Shown piece by piece: positions 9,101-19,834 of a DNA stretch of 64,000 bases. The DNA is from Trichosporon coremiiforme. Taxonomy: Eukaryota > Basidiomycota > Tremellomycetes > Trichosporonales > Trichosporonaceae. Location: contig BCJJ01000002.1 of NCBI GenBank assembly GCA_039545355.1, positions 335,956-399,955 of the forward strand, given 5' to 3'. Numbering within the stretch: the stretch's first letter is position 1; every line of letters starts with the position of its first letter. Both the position numbers and the translations under genes were made by a program. Under the pieces are notes generated by a model, which saw only the letters and a program-made list of their open reading frames with translations, searched no databases and was not told the DNA's origin.

Positions 9101-10699
9101 ATGCACCAGAAGGGAAACTCGATTCGTCTCCTCACGGGTGAGTCACAAGAGCTGGCTCAGTGACGCAAGCGGTCAATTTTTCGATCTTTCGAGCACTCTG
9201 CCAAGCCGGAACAAGGACGTTCAATCGAGCAGCAGCTGACGTTTCCAGGCAACGCCCACCCCAAGCTCGCTGAGGCTGTGGCCGCACGGTATGTGTCCCC
9301 TGCATCGGGTTGAGCGAAGCGCACGATATCGATAGGCGATAGGGGATCCAGATAGGTCAAAGGACCAGTTCCCCTATCTACAGTGGGCACTGTTCAGTGG
9401 GCCCTCCGCTTGTCATATACGCGGAGGTCCGATTTTACAGATTTCCGGTGGCGTTTTCATATCCCTCCGCCGACATCGTGCAACGCTCTCCGAGTCCTTG
9501 GGTTCCCGATAGCTGACGCTTGTGCCTCCGCCGTGCATACATCCGCGCTCGAAACCTTTACACTGCTCGACGATGGATGGTTGAATTTCGGATTGCGTAT
9601 GCTCTGGCCCACCCAAAATTAATTTCGCCGAACTCAATGCTGTTGGATCGGTCAAATTTCACGACCACTCGAACTTTTCGACGTCTTGGCTGTTCCGACA
9701 CACAGACTCGGCATCACGCTCACGCCCTGCCATGTCTCCAAGTTCATGTCGAAGGAGACCAGCGTGCAGATCCACCAGTCTGTTCGTGAGGAGGATGTGT
9801 TCATCATCCAGTCGCCGTCGCCCCCCGACATCAACGACCACCTGATGGAGCTGCTTGTTATGATCTCTGCGTGCAAGACTGCGAGCGCCAAGCGCATCAC
9901 CGCCGTCATCCCGTGCTACCCCTACGCCCGGCAAGACAAAAAGGACAAGTCGCGTGCTCCCCTCACCGCCAAGCTTGTCGCGAACCTCCTCGCCGTCGCC
10001 GGTGCCGATCACGTTATCACGCTCGACCTGCACGCCTCGCAGATCCAGGGCTTCTTCGACATCCCCGTTGACAACCTGTTCTCGGAGCCCAGCATGCTCT
10101 CGTATATCAAGGCTCAGATCCCCGACTGGCGGAACGCTATCATCGTTTCGCCCGACGCGGGAGGCGCCAAGCGCGCGACCGCGCTTGCTGACCAGCTCAA
10201 CCTCGACTTCGCCCTGATCAACCGCAAGCGCAGGCGTGACGTCCACTCCCAGTCCATCCCCACCGTTCCCCCCACGCCGATCGGCTCGGACGCGGGATCC
10301 TCCACCGGCATCGAGGACGACGACGAGCACAACCACAAGAACGACATGATGGAGCTCCTCGTCGGTGACGTCAAGGGCCGTGTTGCCATCCTCATCGACG
10401 ACATGATCGACACCGGCCACACCGTTCGTCTCGCCGCCGGCGTCCTCCGCGACTCTGGTGCCACCGAGGTCTACGCGCTCATCTCGCACGGCCTCCTCTC
10501 CGAGGCGACGATGGAGAATCTTCGCGACCTGCCCGTCAAGAAGCTCGTCGTCTCGAACTCGATCGACCAGACTGAGCGCGTTGCTGCCCTCAACGGCCAG
10601 CTCGACACGATTGACATCGCGCCCGTCATCGCCGAGTCGATCCGCCGCACCCACAATGGCGAGTCGATCTCGGCCCTGTTCAAGAACGACTTCTTCTGA
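9101..10699 (+). CDS. Ribose-phosphate pyrophosphokinase (PRPP synthetase)
   Basis: The model gives 356 residues from three exons: 9101-9137, 9249-9288 and 9706-10699. It makes PRPP from ribose-5-phosphate and ATP for nucleotide, His and Trp synthesis. Visible signatures are the start SIRLLTGNAHPKLAEAVA, the ATP-binding segment PYARQDKKDKSRAP, the DLHASQIQGFFDIPVDNL motif and the PRPP loop ILIDDMIDTGHT. An insert of roughly 35 residues, rich in Ser/Pro then Asp/Glu (DVHSQSIPTVPPTPIG onward), lies before LVGDVKGRVA; comparable inserts occur in some fungal Prs subunits. Fungi usually run several Prs subunits as complexes; which one this is cannot be told. The second intron (417 nt) is long for this genome, yet the join AAR|LGITL fits the family. 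Confidence 0.95.
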
Positions 10700-11040
10700 A
10701 CGACCACCCCATCTTAGACATAGAGTAGAACGAGCAGCAGAACGACAGCGGAAGCAAGATTACCCCCCGAGCTAGGCGCCGCCACTTGAACATCTTGGGC
10801 AGGAGCCCTCGGGGACCCTCAACATGAAAAACACAAAACCCTCCAGGGCTTTTGGAGAGTGTGCGGCCAAGGACACACGTGTAACAATTGTATGAATCGA
10901 TGCATGGAATCACGGACAGCGATGCAGTGCAGGCGCGACCGAAGCGAGCGGCGTTGGCGTTGATCAGGGCGGCACTGCTGATCAGCTTGAAAAAAATCTC
11001 CACCACAAGTCAGCTCACCTAGATCCACAGCTGACAGCAG
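10700..11040. other. Convergent 3' region of PRPP synthetase and MND1
   Basis: Holds the 3' untranslated ends of both genes. No further gene is seen. Confidence 0.45.
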
Positions 11041-12061
11041 CTACGCAGTGATGTCGAAGTCATCCCACTCATCGTCTGAAGTCAGCTACCCTGGGCAGAT
11101 GCCGCGGCTCGCCAATCTCGAGGAACTGGCGCAGCTCGGCCTCATCCGCCCCCATGCTCTTGCAGTATCCCATGATCGCCACCGTGTTGTCTGCCGTTAG
11201 CTCGGTGAGTGACGCCAGCTCACCAGTCCAGCCCACGGCGGCAGTCTTAGCGATTTCCACAGCAGCCCGCTTGCGCGCGTACGCGGCAGGATCCCCGTCG
11301 CCGGCCGCCTTCACCTGCTCCTGCAGTTTGGCGGACTCGGCCTTCGCAGCCTCGAGTTGTGCGAGAAGGGCGCGGCGTTCGGCCTGGCGTCAGCTGGAAG
11401 GAGATACTTACTGAACTCACGGTGCCTTCACGCTGCGCACGCGCACTCGCCACCCCCTCGCGCCCGGCAGACAGCTTGGAGTCGAGTGCCTCTTCCTCCG
11501 CTTCCAGTTTCGCCAGCGTCGCTTGTTTCTGATATCAGCTACTCGTAACTCGTGGATAACTGGGCGGCGAACTCACGACCGCCCCAACGGCGCTGGGGAA
11601 GGACCAGTAGTCTGGGTTTCAGTTGAGGGAGCTTAGGCGAGCTTACAGTTGCTCGTGCCACTGTGTGTCAGCTGACGGACTGCCCCTCAGCTCGCTCACA
11701 TCTTGTCGAAGCACACGAGGTGGTCCGAAACCAGCTCGTCCAATATCTCCTTGACGCTCTGTTGGACTGGCGGTTAACATCTAAGCGCGTACATCACCCA
11801 CTGATGCCTTTCTGCTCTGAAGAGTTAGCTGGTCTGTGCATGACAAACCTCACTTGGGGCAATCTTCTCGAGTTCCTTCAGTGTGAAGAACTCGCTCTGC
11901 CGTTAGCTCAGAGGAAGTCGAAGCAGCTGTGAGGAATGGGGGGTGCGTAGTGCACGCACCGTCTCGTGGAAAAGGTCGAGGACTTTGTGTCAGCGTTACT
12001 CGGGGAGATCTCGCGTACGTCGTTTGCGCTTCTCTTCTCTGCTAACGCCGCGCGGTGCCAT
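11041..12061 (-). CDS. MND1: Meiotic nuclear division protein 1 (Mnd1)
   Basis: The spliced protein begins MAPRGVSREEKRKRLLDLFHE, continues SEFFTLKELEKIAPKQKG, IIQQSVKEILDELVSDHLV and GTSNYYWSFPSAVGA. This is the Mnd1 winged-helix domain in order. A coiled coil (KQATLAKLEAEEEALDSKL, AERRALLAQLEAAKAESAKL) follows, then a C-terminal domain with DNTVAIMGYCKSMGADEAEL and an acidic end (DEWDDFDITA). Mnd1 pairs with Hop2 to help Dmc1/Rad51 strand invasion during meiosis. I count about ten exons. The first eight are 12061-12019, 11982-11960, 11896-11854, 11816-11802, 11766-11700, 11660-11647, 11611-11577 and one starting near 11531; two of these are only 15 and 14 nt. The start is fixed by family fit. 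Later exon boundaries are approximate. Confidence 0.88.
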
Positions 12062-12837
12062 TGTGTCAGTGGATGTGAGAGTTGAAGAGGAAGGAAGGCG
12101 GTGGCAATGGCATTCAAAGGAGGTCAATAGGACAGACAACCACACGGCAGACTGATCGACGGTTGAGTCACCTCATCTGCGCACGCTGCGAGATCGTCTC
12201 TCGTCAGTAGTGGCATCAACAACACCGTTGCATGCTTCGTTCGCCACAGTTGCTGAACAGCACGATTGGCCGGAAATAACTGGCTGCATCGGAACCTGCA
12301 ACGCCATCCGATTCCAGGCCCCGCCCTCCTCGCCCCCTTCTCCGGTTCCAGCCCCTGTCTCTGCAGCTGGTGCGCCAGGACGCCTACAAAACGCGCCTGA
12401 ATGAATCCCGGAAATCACGAAATTTCTGAATGGAAGCTCAGGGGGCCCCAGCTCGTCCCTCCTTCTTCCCTCACCGCCCACCCAAGCCTTCCGTTCCGGT
12501 GCTCGTGCGCTCGCGTCGACCGAGTAGCGATTGTGAGGGAGATCTGAGCTGAGCACTGACCACCACCTGCCTTCTCCCGATGGGGCTGCGGCCGGGTCAA
12601 GCGCCTTGGCATCCTGGGCGGCGCGCTGAGAAAACAATGCACCTACCTTAACGACTTTGCTAACGCACTGACCTCAATCTTCGACTGTATAAAGACTACC
12701 ACGCTCCTTCCCCACGCTCCTTGGCTCCGGCCACTCCGCCTCTTCGCCCCCGTCCCCTCGCAGCCCCGCTCCGCTTCCTCCTCGCCCTGTTCTCCACCTC
12801 TGACGCCTCTCTCCACCTCCGACGAGCAGCTGCGCCG
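12062..12837. other. Intergenic region: MND1 upstream side and promoter of the eight-cysteine gene
   Basis: An open minus-strand frame at 12173-12637 has no ATG start and no family-like sequence and was not called. The right part carries a TATA box and a pyrimidine-rich leader. Confidence 0.45.
12688..12693 (+). promoter_or_regulatory. TATA box of the eight-cysteine gene
   Basis: TATAAA about 145 bp before the ATG at 12838, followed by a C/T-rich stretch. Confidence 0.5.
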
Positions 12838-13164
12838 ATGTCCACCTCGGTTTCCGTCAGCCTGAGTGCACTGAGGACATGCCCCACGTCGCTGCGGTAC
12901 GACGCACCGAACGAGGGCGGCGCGTACTGCTCCGGCGGTGCGCGGACTGAGGTGCTTCAACAGTGCTGCGCCCAGGTTGGAAAGTACGACTGCATGAAGA
13001 ACAAGTGCTACATGCCCGAAGCGAAGCAGCCTGAATGGCGAAACTGCATTCAGACCGAGGTGTTCGTGTGTACGGCGTCGTCCGCTCGACAGACGAAGGC
13101 GCAGGTGCTCGCGCTCGTTGTTGGGTTGACAATTGCACTGCTCGGCGTTGCTGCTGGGACTTAA
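12838..13164 (+). CDS. Small eight-cysteine protein with hydrophobic C-terminal tail
   Basis: An intronless frame of 108 residues from the first ATG. It has eight cysteines, including an adjacent pair in QQCCAQVGKYDC, then KNKCYMPEAKQPEWRNC and FVC. It ends in a hydrophobic segment of about 20 residues (VLALVVGLTIALLGVAAG) right at the C-terminus. There is no convincing N-terminal signal peptide, so the tail could be a tail anchor; a GPI signal would need an unseen secretion signal. The frame is open upstream to a TTG with a hydrophobic stretch (RFLLALF), so a non-ATG or missed upstream exon cannot be excluded. A broken relative with the same cysteine order lies at 26066-26449. I do not recognise a named family; the spacing is not a clear CFEM or hydrophobin pattern. 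Confidence 0.7.
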   Translation: MSTSVSVSLSALRTCPTSLRYDAPNEGGAYCSGGARTEVLQQCCAQVGKYDCMKNKCYMPEAKQPEWRNCIQTEVFVCTASSARQTKAQVLALVVGLTIALLGVAAGT

Positions 13165-14633
13165 GCGCCGCCCTCGATCATCACCCGACCACCGCTTGGC
13201 GCTACACAATCTCAGCATTCCACAGACTTCACGCGCTTCACGCCTCGCGCCTCGTACTATCTACGCGCATCCGCTCGCTTGCATTCGAATGCGCCGAATA
13301 AAGCTCAGCGGCGACATCTTATCGGCCCGTTTTAAGGTTTATCTGCAACAACATCCTGCGACATGGCCCCTCACGCTTCGGCACACTTCAGGACAGTTTG
13401 GGTTTCATCTTCTGCCCACTCCCCCCATGCACGCGCTTGCCGTTTCCATCTCAACCCTGTAGGCACGACGGCGCTGCATGCGGACAACAACATCATATAT
13501 CCTCATACCCCGCCAGGCTTGGGCCGTTCGTTGTATCTGTACTTCTTTGGGATGGACAATTTCTGCGTCTCCGGTCCGTCAGTCGTCGTCGAGCATCGAC
13601 ACTTAGCGCTGCATCCTCCTGGAGCCAGAATATCATTCGGGCTCCCAACATGGGCCAATACGTGTGATGTCTATTGCCTCCCTTGCCGCCGTCGGCGCTC
13701 TCCATGGCACGGGGGCTCACCGCGACCCTGTCGGCCATCGGAGACTGACTTTAGTCACGATGACACCTATAGCCCCGCTCGAACTCTCGATGTGACCTTC
13801 GCTTGATATCAGCGATGTTGCCTCCGGCCACCACGCAGCCCCAATGACCTCCGCTGGCATGGGGATGTTGGGAGTGCAGATGACCCAAACGACCGATCTG
13901 TCCTTCAGCACTGCCCAACCCAACATGCTGAAGTTGCCAGCGGCCGGCGGGCTCATGTCACACATTCCACGGTCAAACTGCAATCCGTCAATGCCGCAAT
14001 CATTACGGTCTCGTCAATGTCAGGTCGTTGGTCAGCAGACGCAGCTCACATGGTGGCCGTCTGATGATGTCGAATTGCGAGCTCCTTAACAAGCACTGGC
14101 ATCCTTGACAAAGCCAGATCAGATCCGTCGGAAACTCGCCGCGTATCCTACAGTTCGCGTCACCTCGCGTCGCGTCTCCGCCGCCCCCTGTCTCACGCAT
14201 CGATCACGATCGCATTGCCCCCCATTAGCATTGCTCCCGACGCCATCCCAGATCCATGCCACGTACCATGAAGCCCGCGGCACGCTCTTGCCAAAAGGAC
14301 TGCATGACAAGGAGGCCGACGGCCCCCACCGGCCCATTGCTCTCAAAGACCTGGGACGTCTGACTCAGCGTAGGCGATTTTTGGCGGGTTTCAGGGTCCA
14401 AACCACGTGCGCGTCTTGACTGTTCGATCGACGGACCCTCTGGCTCGCGCCAGCTCACGCTGGGCTCGGCGACCGCGGTTGGTTTTGCCGTGGCGTATCA
14501 AGAGCCCGCTGAGGGGCAGCTGGAGTATAAAGGCTGCAGAACAACGAGAACTTCCCAACAACATATGACAGCAACGCTCCGCCTGCGCACCCTCTCTCGA
14601 CTCCTCCAGCTCCAAAAGACCCACATTCGCACA
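13165..14633. other. Intergenic region upstream of the nitroreductase
   Basis: Several open frames on both strands lack ATG starts or family-like sequence. A TATA box lies at the right end. No RNA gene is seen. Confidence 0.45.
14526..14531 (+). promoter_or_regulatory. TATA box of the nitroreductase gene
   Basis: TATAAA 108 bp upstream of the ATG at 14634, a normal distance for a fungal promoter. Confidence 0.6.
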
Positions 14634-15356
14634 ATGGCTTCCAACACCGCCGCCGAGTTCCTCAACGCCGTCGAGGTGAGTACCCAGCCGGGGCCGCATT
14701 GTCCGAGCAGCGTCTGGCCCGAGCGCAATGTAAGTTGGAGGAAAAGTGACTGACATCTACAGGCCCGCCGCTCGTACTACAACCTGACTGCCAAGTCTAC
14801 CCTCTCGGACAAGCAGCTGCAGGAGCTTGTCGAGAACGCGATCAAGTTTGCTCCTTCGTCGTTCAACACGCAGACCTCGCGTGCCGTCCTCGTCCTCGGC
14901 GCCAAGCACAAGGAGCTCTGGCAGGCGGTCTGGAACTCGCACAAGGTCAACTTCCAGACCCCCGAGGAGGAGGCGATGTACCGCGGCAAGTTTGACGGCT
15001 TTGAGGGCGCGTACGGCACCGTGTGCTTCTTCGAGGACCAGGCCTCCATCGACGCCTTCGTTCAGAAGGTGCCCATGGTCAAGGCCACGATGCCCGCTTG
15101 GAGCGCCAACACCTCGGGCATGGCCCAGTTCATCGTCTGGGCCGGCCTCGCCGCCGACGGCATGGGCGCCAACCTCCAGCACTATGGCCAGTACACCCCC
15201 CAGAACCACGAGACGATCAACACCCTCCTCGGCGTCCCCAATGAGTGGATCCCCACCGCCCAGATGCCCTTCGGTGTTCCCTCCGGCGAGCCCGGAAACC
15301 CCGCCCGCCCCAAGACCTTCCTCCCCCTCGAGGACCGCGTCAAGGTCGTCCAGTAG
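14634..15356 (+). CDS. Nitroreductase-family protein (Frm2/Hbn1-like)
   Basis: Two exons, 14634-14675 and 14763-15356, give 211 residues, typical for fungal members. The start ARRSYYNLTAKSTLSDKQLQ is the FMN-binding RRSxY motif. FAPSSFNTQTSRAVLVLG, the central SGMAQFIVWAGLAADGMGAN helix and the C-terminal PARPKTFLPLEDRVKV also match the family. These FMN enzymes use NAD(P)H; yeast Frm2 and Hbn1 are linked to oxidative stress and lipid signalling. The substrate cannot be inferred. A clear TATA box suggests inducible expression. Convergent with the CHORD gene. Confidence 0.9.
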
Positions 15357-15629
15357 CTTAGCATAGACACTTTTGTATAGATACACATTTGATGAGATTT
15401 ACCATGTTCATGATCTTATCGCGGCTGTTTTACCGCCGATGACCTGTGACAGCCTCATTCCTCCACACCATCGCCCTGAGAATCTCAAGACTGACACATC
15501 GCTGCTACCGCTTCCGTTGGTGTGCTGCTACAGCTTCTAATGGTGCTGATGCTAAATGCATTCTACGCTCTACTGTGTTTTGCTATGCTTCTGACTCCTC
15601 ACGTCGTCCTGCGCTGCGCAGCGCTGCAG

Positions 15630-16813
15630 CTAGTTCTTCGCCACGTGCTTCGCCTGCTCCTCGGCTGAGAGTACGATCTCCTTGCCGCCGATCGTGCCCG
15701 TCCTGCCACTGACGCCGAACGTGATGGCGTATCCGGGCGGCAGCTCGGTGCTGGGAGGCGGGAGCTCAAGCAGCGGCCAGCTGGCCGGCTGGGGCTTGGT
15801 GAGCTCAATGTCGACCTTAGTGCCCAGGATCCGGTAGCTGCACTTGTCAGGCACGATGGGGCCGTACAGCGTCAGCGTCCTCTTAACACGCTTGTTGCCG
15901 GGGAGGTGTAGATCGAGATCGATCGACTGCGGGCCGAAAGTGACTTTCGAGGCCGCCTTGTCGACGCCCTTGGCGTAGACGGAGACGAAGACCTCGGTCG
16001 GTGTCTGATAGTGGTCGACCCGGGCCTCGACGAGCTCCTCCTTCCCAGAAGGCTTCGCGCCAACGAACAGGTGCTTCCCCTTCGTGCAGCCGGGGATCTT
16101 GAGGAAGTCGTCAAACTCGAGCACGCGCCGCTTGCAGCAGAGGTAGCCCTTGGAGCCCTCATGGAAGATTGGCTGGGCGTCAGCTGGCACAGAGGGCGAG
16201 ATAGCATACCTTCTGCGGGTGGTAGGTGCACACAGCCTCCGGCGCGTCACCCCTCGAAATGTCCTGACCCTTCCATACAGCATTGCAGCCGAGGTGCTTG
16301 CAGTGCGCGGCGTCGGGGACCGGAATATCGGGGTCATCCTCCTCCTCGACCTGCGGCTCGGGCTCGGGCTGCTTCTGCGTCGCGACAGTCGGCACGGCGG
16401 GAGTCTGAGACGCAGGCTCTGCCGGCGCCGGCGTGCCGGCTCCAGAAGCGGGGGCGGTTGAGGGAGCGGAACCGTAAACCTCGACTCCGCCCTTGGTCTC
16501 AGTCGGCGCCTCGACCTCTTCCGCCTTCGGCGTCGGTGCAGCCTTGGGTACTTCGTCGGTGTGCTTTCCCTTCGTGCAGCCCTGGGTGTCAGCTCACACA
16601 AACCTTACCGAAGCTGCGCCAGCCGGCAGAACGTACGGGAATAGCAATGAACTGGTCAAACTCCATGACGGGCTTGTTCTTCTCGTTGCAGCACGACCAT
16701 GATTTCAGTCCCTCGTGGAACACAGGTCCGCCGGGGTGGTACGAGCAGTTGCCGTCCGGGTTCGACGCGGGATCGAACTCCTTCCCGCAGCCTTTGTGCG
16801 TGCAGCGGGCCAT
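15630..16813 (-). CDS. CHORD-CS domain protein (CHORDC1/morgana-like Hsp90 cochaperone)
   Basis: Three exons (16813-16637, 16581-16210, 16172-15630) give 363 residues. CHORD-I is at about 1-65: MARCTHKGCGKEFDP, CSYHPGGPVFHEGLKSWSCC, MEFDQF, CTKGKH. A Pro/Glu/Thr-rich linker follows. CHORD-II (about 145-215) has CKHLGCNAVW, CTYHP, PIFHEGSKGYLCCKRR and FDDFLKIPGCTKGKH, giving the Cys/His zinc ligands of both domains. A CS domain (RVDHYQTPTEVFVSVYAKGV ... TLTLYGPIVPD) ends the protein. CHORD proteins bind zinc and assist Hsp90; plant RAR1 has CHORDs without CS. This order matches animal CHORDC1. Confidence 0.92.
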
Positions 16814-19437
16814 CGTGCCAAGTCGGTGGTCAAGGTGTGGGGGGTATCGACTTGCACTTGAGAGGCTTGTGGAGGGTGGACAGCGCCGACATCAACATTT
16901 CTGGCTGGCGATTTCCAGAAGCCGAGCGAACGCGCGTGCCTTTCACATGTAAATCGCGCGAGAGCCATGCGACCTCTGCCGCATGGTTTTGCTTCCGCCT
17001 TTCGATGCCGAATGAGGCAAGGAGTGGAGGCTAGATTCAAGGTTTCCCACGGTCACAAAGATAAAAGAAACCAGTGGTGGTGTCGGTGGAGATCGAAAAG
17101 CTTTGTAGAGGAGGTGGCAGCTGGCTCCCCGCTGAAACTGATAAGATTGCTGATCGCCCGCCATCGCCTTCTGGACTGGAAAAGCTTCAGAAACCGGCCC
17201 AGACAGATGTCAGGCTTACATCTCGTGCCTTCCGGGCTTGATCCGAGGCTCCCGCGACGTTTCGCCGTCGATTCAATACGAGGCGTCCAACTCCACACAC
17301 ATGCCGCGATAGGCTTAGTGTGATAGGTCTTTGGTTGTCGGGTTTACGCTCAACTGGGCGCAGATCAGGCCCGAAAGACACAGGTAGACACCCAAGACCA
17401 TTCCGGGCCGAAACTGCCGTGTACCATGTGTGCCGGCATGTTCTGGCGTCGATTCATGGCTTATCTCTCCCACATCGTGGGTGGAGAAGGAGGGGCAAGA
17501 GGGGCACCAATGGGACTCCCGTGCTGCCGCTGTGTCCTCTGCATACTCTGCAGTAGCGAATTGCGGGGTGAGAAAGTGGTCCCATAGTCTCCCCAGATCT
17601 AAGCTTGTGCCGCTCACCCGCCGTGTGATGCACGAGATATGATCAAGCTTCGCCACGGCACGCGGACCTGGTGCACCTGTGGACCTGGCCGGTGGAGGCC
17701 GAGCACACCCCACCAGCCCCGCTTGCGGGAGGGTGGATGGGTGGGTGGCCCGGGTGTGTGGAGGAGCGGACAGAGCGGAGTGCGGGGCCGGTCGGGCCTA
17801 TACCATCTCGCACTCTATTGGCCAGCGATGCAAGCGAGGCCCGCTGATCTCCTATCTCCCAACCTGGGAGCGCCGGGCATCCGGCGCGTGCACGCGGATC
17901 AGCGCCCAACCACCTGTCAAGGAGCGCAGAAGGAACCCAGGGTTGCTGGGCACGAGAGCAAGATCTGACTGGCTGGTGCGCCGCAGCCAAACGACGTACG
18001 GTTGAGCGACACGTCGGAGCTGCGTCGGGGCAACGGCAACACGAGCGGGGTCCCAGGGATGGCCCGTGCCTTTGTTCTTCGAGACGAGTGATGCATGCAA
18101 AGCTTGCAAGCGCGATCAGGCATTGCGAGCGTTGCGAGCTATGGGAGAAGGGCGCCCCGACCACAACCCCGCACCCCGGATCCTCGTGCTGGGCGCCCAA
18201 AGCGCCCACTCCCGCACCCCGCATTGATGCGCAGAGGCAGCAAAGAAGCCGTTTCAACTGCTCGGGTCCTTGCCTGATGCTGCAGGCTGCTGTCATTGGC
18301 CAGTGGAGACCACTGACCATGGTTCAAGGAACGAGTGGTACGTAGCTATGGGGCCGTACAAGCTCTGCGCAGAGTGCGGCCGGGATACTCCCGAAGCTAT
18401 TCCGAACGGACCGCTCGCTGACGCTATGGTGCGATTTGATCGGCTACTCAAGGCTGACGGCCCGGTTAAAAAAACTGAGCTCGTGACTGGTCCGCCCTGA
18501 AAGTGCCAGACACGAGGCTTCCTCGGCGTTCTGGGTTGGTTGACCCGTGTGTAAGGAGCCAGTCGGCGCTGTCGCACGCACGTCCCAGCCTTGGAGCGAC
18601 GAACCAGGTCGTGTGAGTCTATCTGCGCTAGGGCCTGGTTAGTTGGTGGCGCGCGCGCGGCGCACCGGCTCACCAGTCCTCACCGCACCGACGGACCGGC
18701 ATTGAGCAACGCCTCTACGCCTTTGGTGCAACGGCGAGGCCACCGAACATGGCCTCTATGCGGCACGGCCTCTAAATGCGTGGCTGCAGACAGCTAAGCG
18801 GCGCCGTGTCAGATGGTGCCACGAGTCGCCACGCCGCGGCGACTGATCGACTCAGTCGGCACCGAAGTGGAGCTAAAATGAAGCTAGGCTGAATTCCAAA
18901 TCATGGAGACCGCGAAATCATCGGCTAACTGCGGCCCTACTTAGGACCGTACGGACCGTGTGCGTACGCCGAAATGGGCCGTTTCTTATGGATCTTGATC
19001 CAGATCTCATTCTGGTGCGTCAGTTTTCTCCTGCACCAGTACATCAGTACACACATAGACCAGCATGCATAACCTGTGGACCAGAGTGGAGGTAGCAGGG
19101 AACTGCACGGCCAGAGCACGCGACGTATGCGCGTGCATGGACGTTGTCGCAGATACGCAGGTGCCGCTCATCCGTGCGGCCTGTCCGAGTACTGGTGCAA
19201 GGAGGAGTCCAGCAGGGCCAGGAGGGCTACAGTGGTTGTCGCCGAAAGTCCGCTTCGATCCGACTGGAGGTCTCTGGTCGCGGTGGAGAGGTCTGAGTGG
19301 GCTGCACGCGCAGCGATTAATCTTAGGCCCCGCATTAGCTGGGCTCGTTAGCGGGCTGCGTGACGCCATTGGCTGGATAAAAATGACACGGGAAATACCG
19401 GCTGCCTTTGTGCGTTGATTGGACAAAAGGGGCCAGA

Positions 19438-19443
19438 GATAAG
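19438..19443 (+). promoter_or_regulatory. GATA-factor motif upstream of NADP-GDH
   Basis: GATAAG within AGAGATAAGAAC, about 390 bp before the ATG. GATA factors control nitrogen genes in fungi; function here is an inference from position. Confidence 0.35.
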
Positions 19444-19748
19444 AACACTGGCACTGTGGTCGGACAAATAGAAATCGTCATCGCGCTGGACCGCACATGG
19501 CCGACGGCACGGAAAAAGTGTCTCTCACTGGGCACAGCCAGCACGGCCAGTACTCGGCCAGCCCTAGGGCCGCTGGGCCGCTCGCTGGCTGACCACTCGC
19601 GACCCACAGCGCAGGCACTGCGCCAGCAGAGCCAGCCCTGCAGCGATGCATCACTGGCCTCACGCGCGCACTCTCAGATAGGCACTCAGACTCCGATCGC
19701 ACTTCGCTCCAATATCCAACGCAAGCCCGGCTACTCCCCCCCGCACTC

Positions 19749-19754
19749 TATAAG
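19749..19754 (+). promoter_or_regulatory. TATA-like box of NADP-GDH
   Basis: TATAAG about 85 bp before the ATG, followed by a C/T-rich leader (CTCTCTCTTCCTTCTCC) typical of highly expressed fungal genes. Confidence 0.5.
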
Positions 19755-19834
19755 TACCCACCTTCCTCCGACCACCCCTCTCTCTTCCTTCTCCATCACT
19801 CCGACTCTAGACCACCAGCCCTACCACTCTCACC

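Larger units (their letters stand above)
16814..19834. other. 3-kb intergenic region between CHORD gene and NADP-GDH
   Basis: No tRNA or family-like coding exon is seen. A frame at 18348-18500 contains CAECG but resembles nothing known and has no splice context. A GATA motif and a TATA-like box lie in the right end, upstream of NADP-GDH. Confidence 0.5.

Noticed and set aside
9659..10654. 331-codon open frame antisense to PRPP synthetase
   Set aside because: Shadow of a highly conserved enzyme on the other strand.
12173..12637. 154-codon minus-strand frame
   Set aside because: No ATG start, low-complexity Gly/Arg/Glu composition and no domain.
12721..12837. Upstream extension of the eight-cysteine protein with a hydrophobic stretch
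   Set aside because: It would start at TTG, not ATG, and lies in the leader just after the TATA box. Kept only as an alternative.
18270..18500. Short frame with a CAECG motif
   Set aside because: No homology recognised, no splice continuation and no promoter; likely chance in GC-rich DNA.
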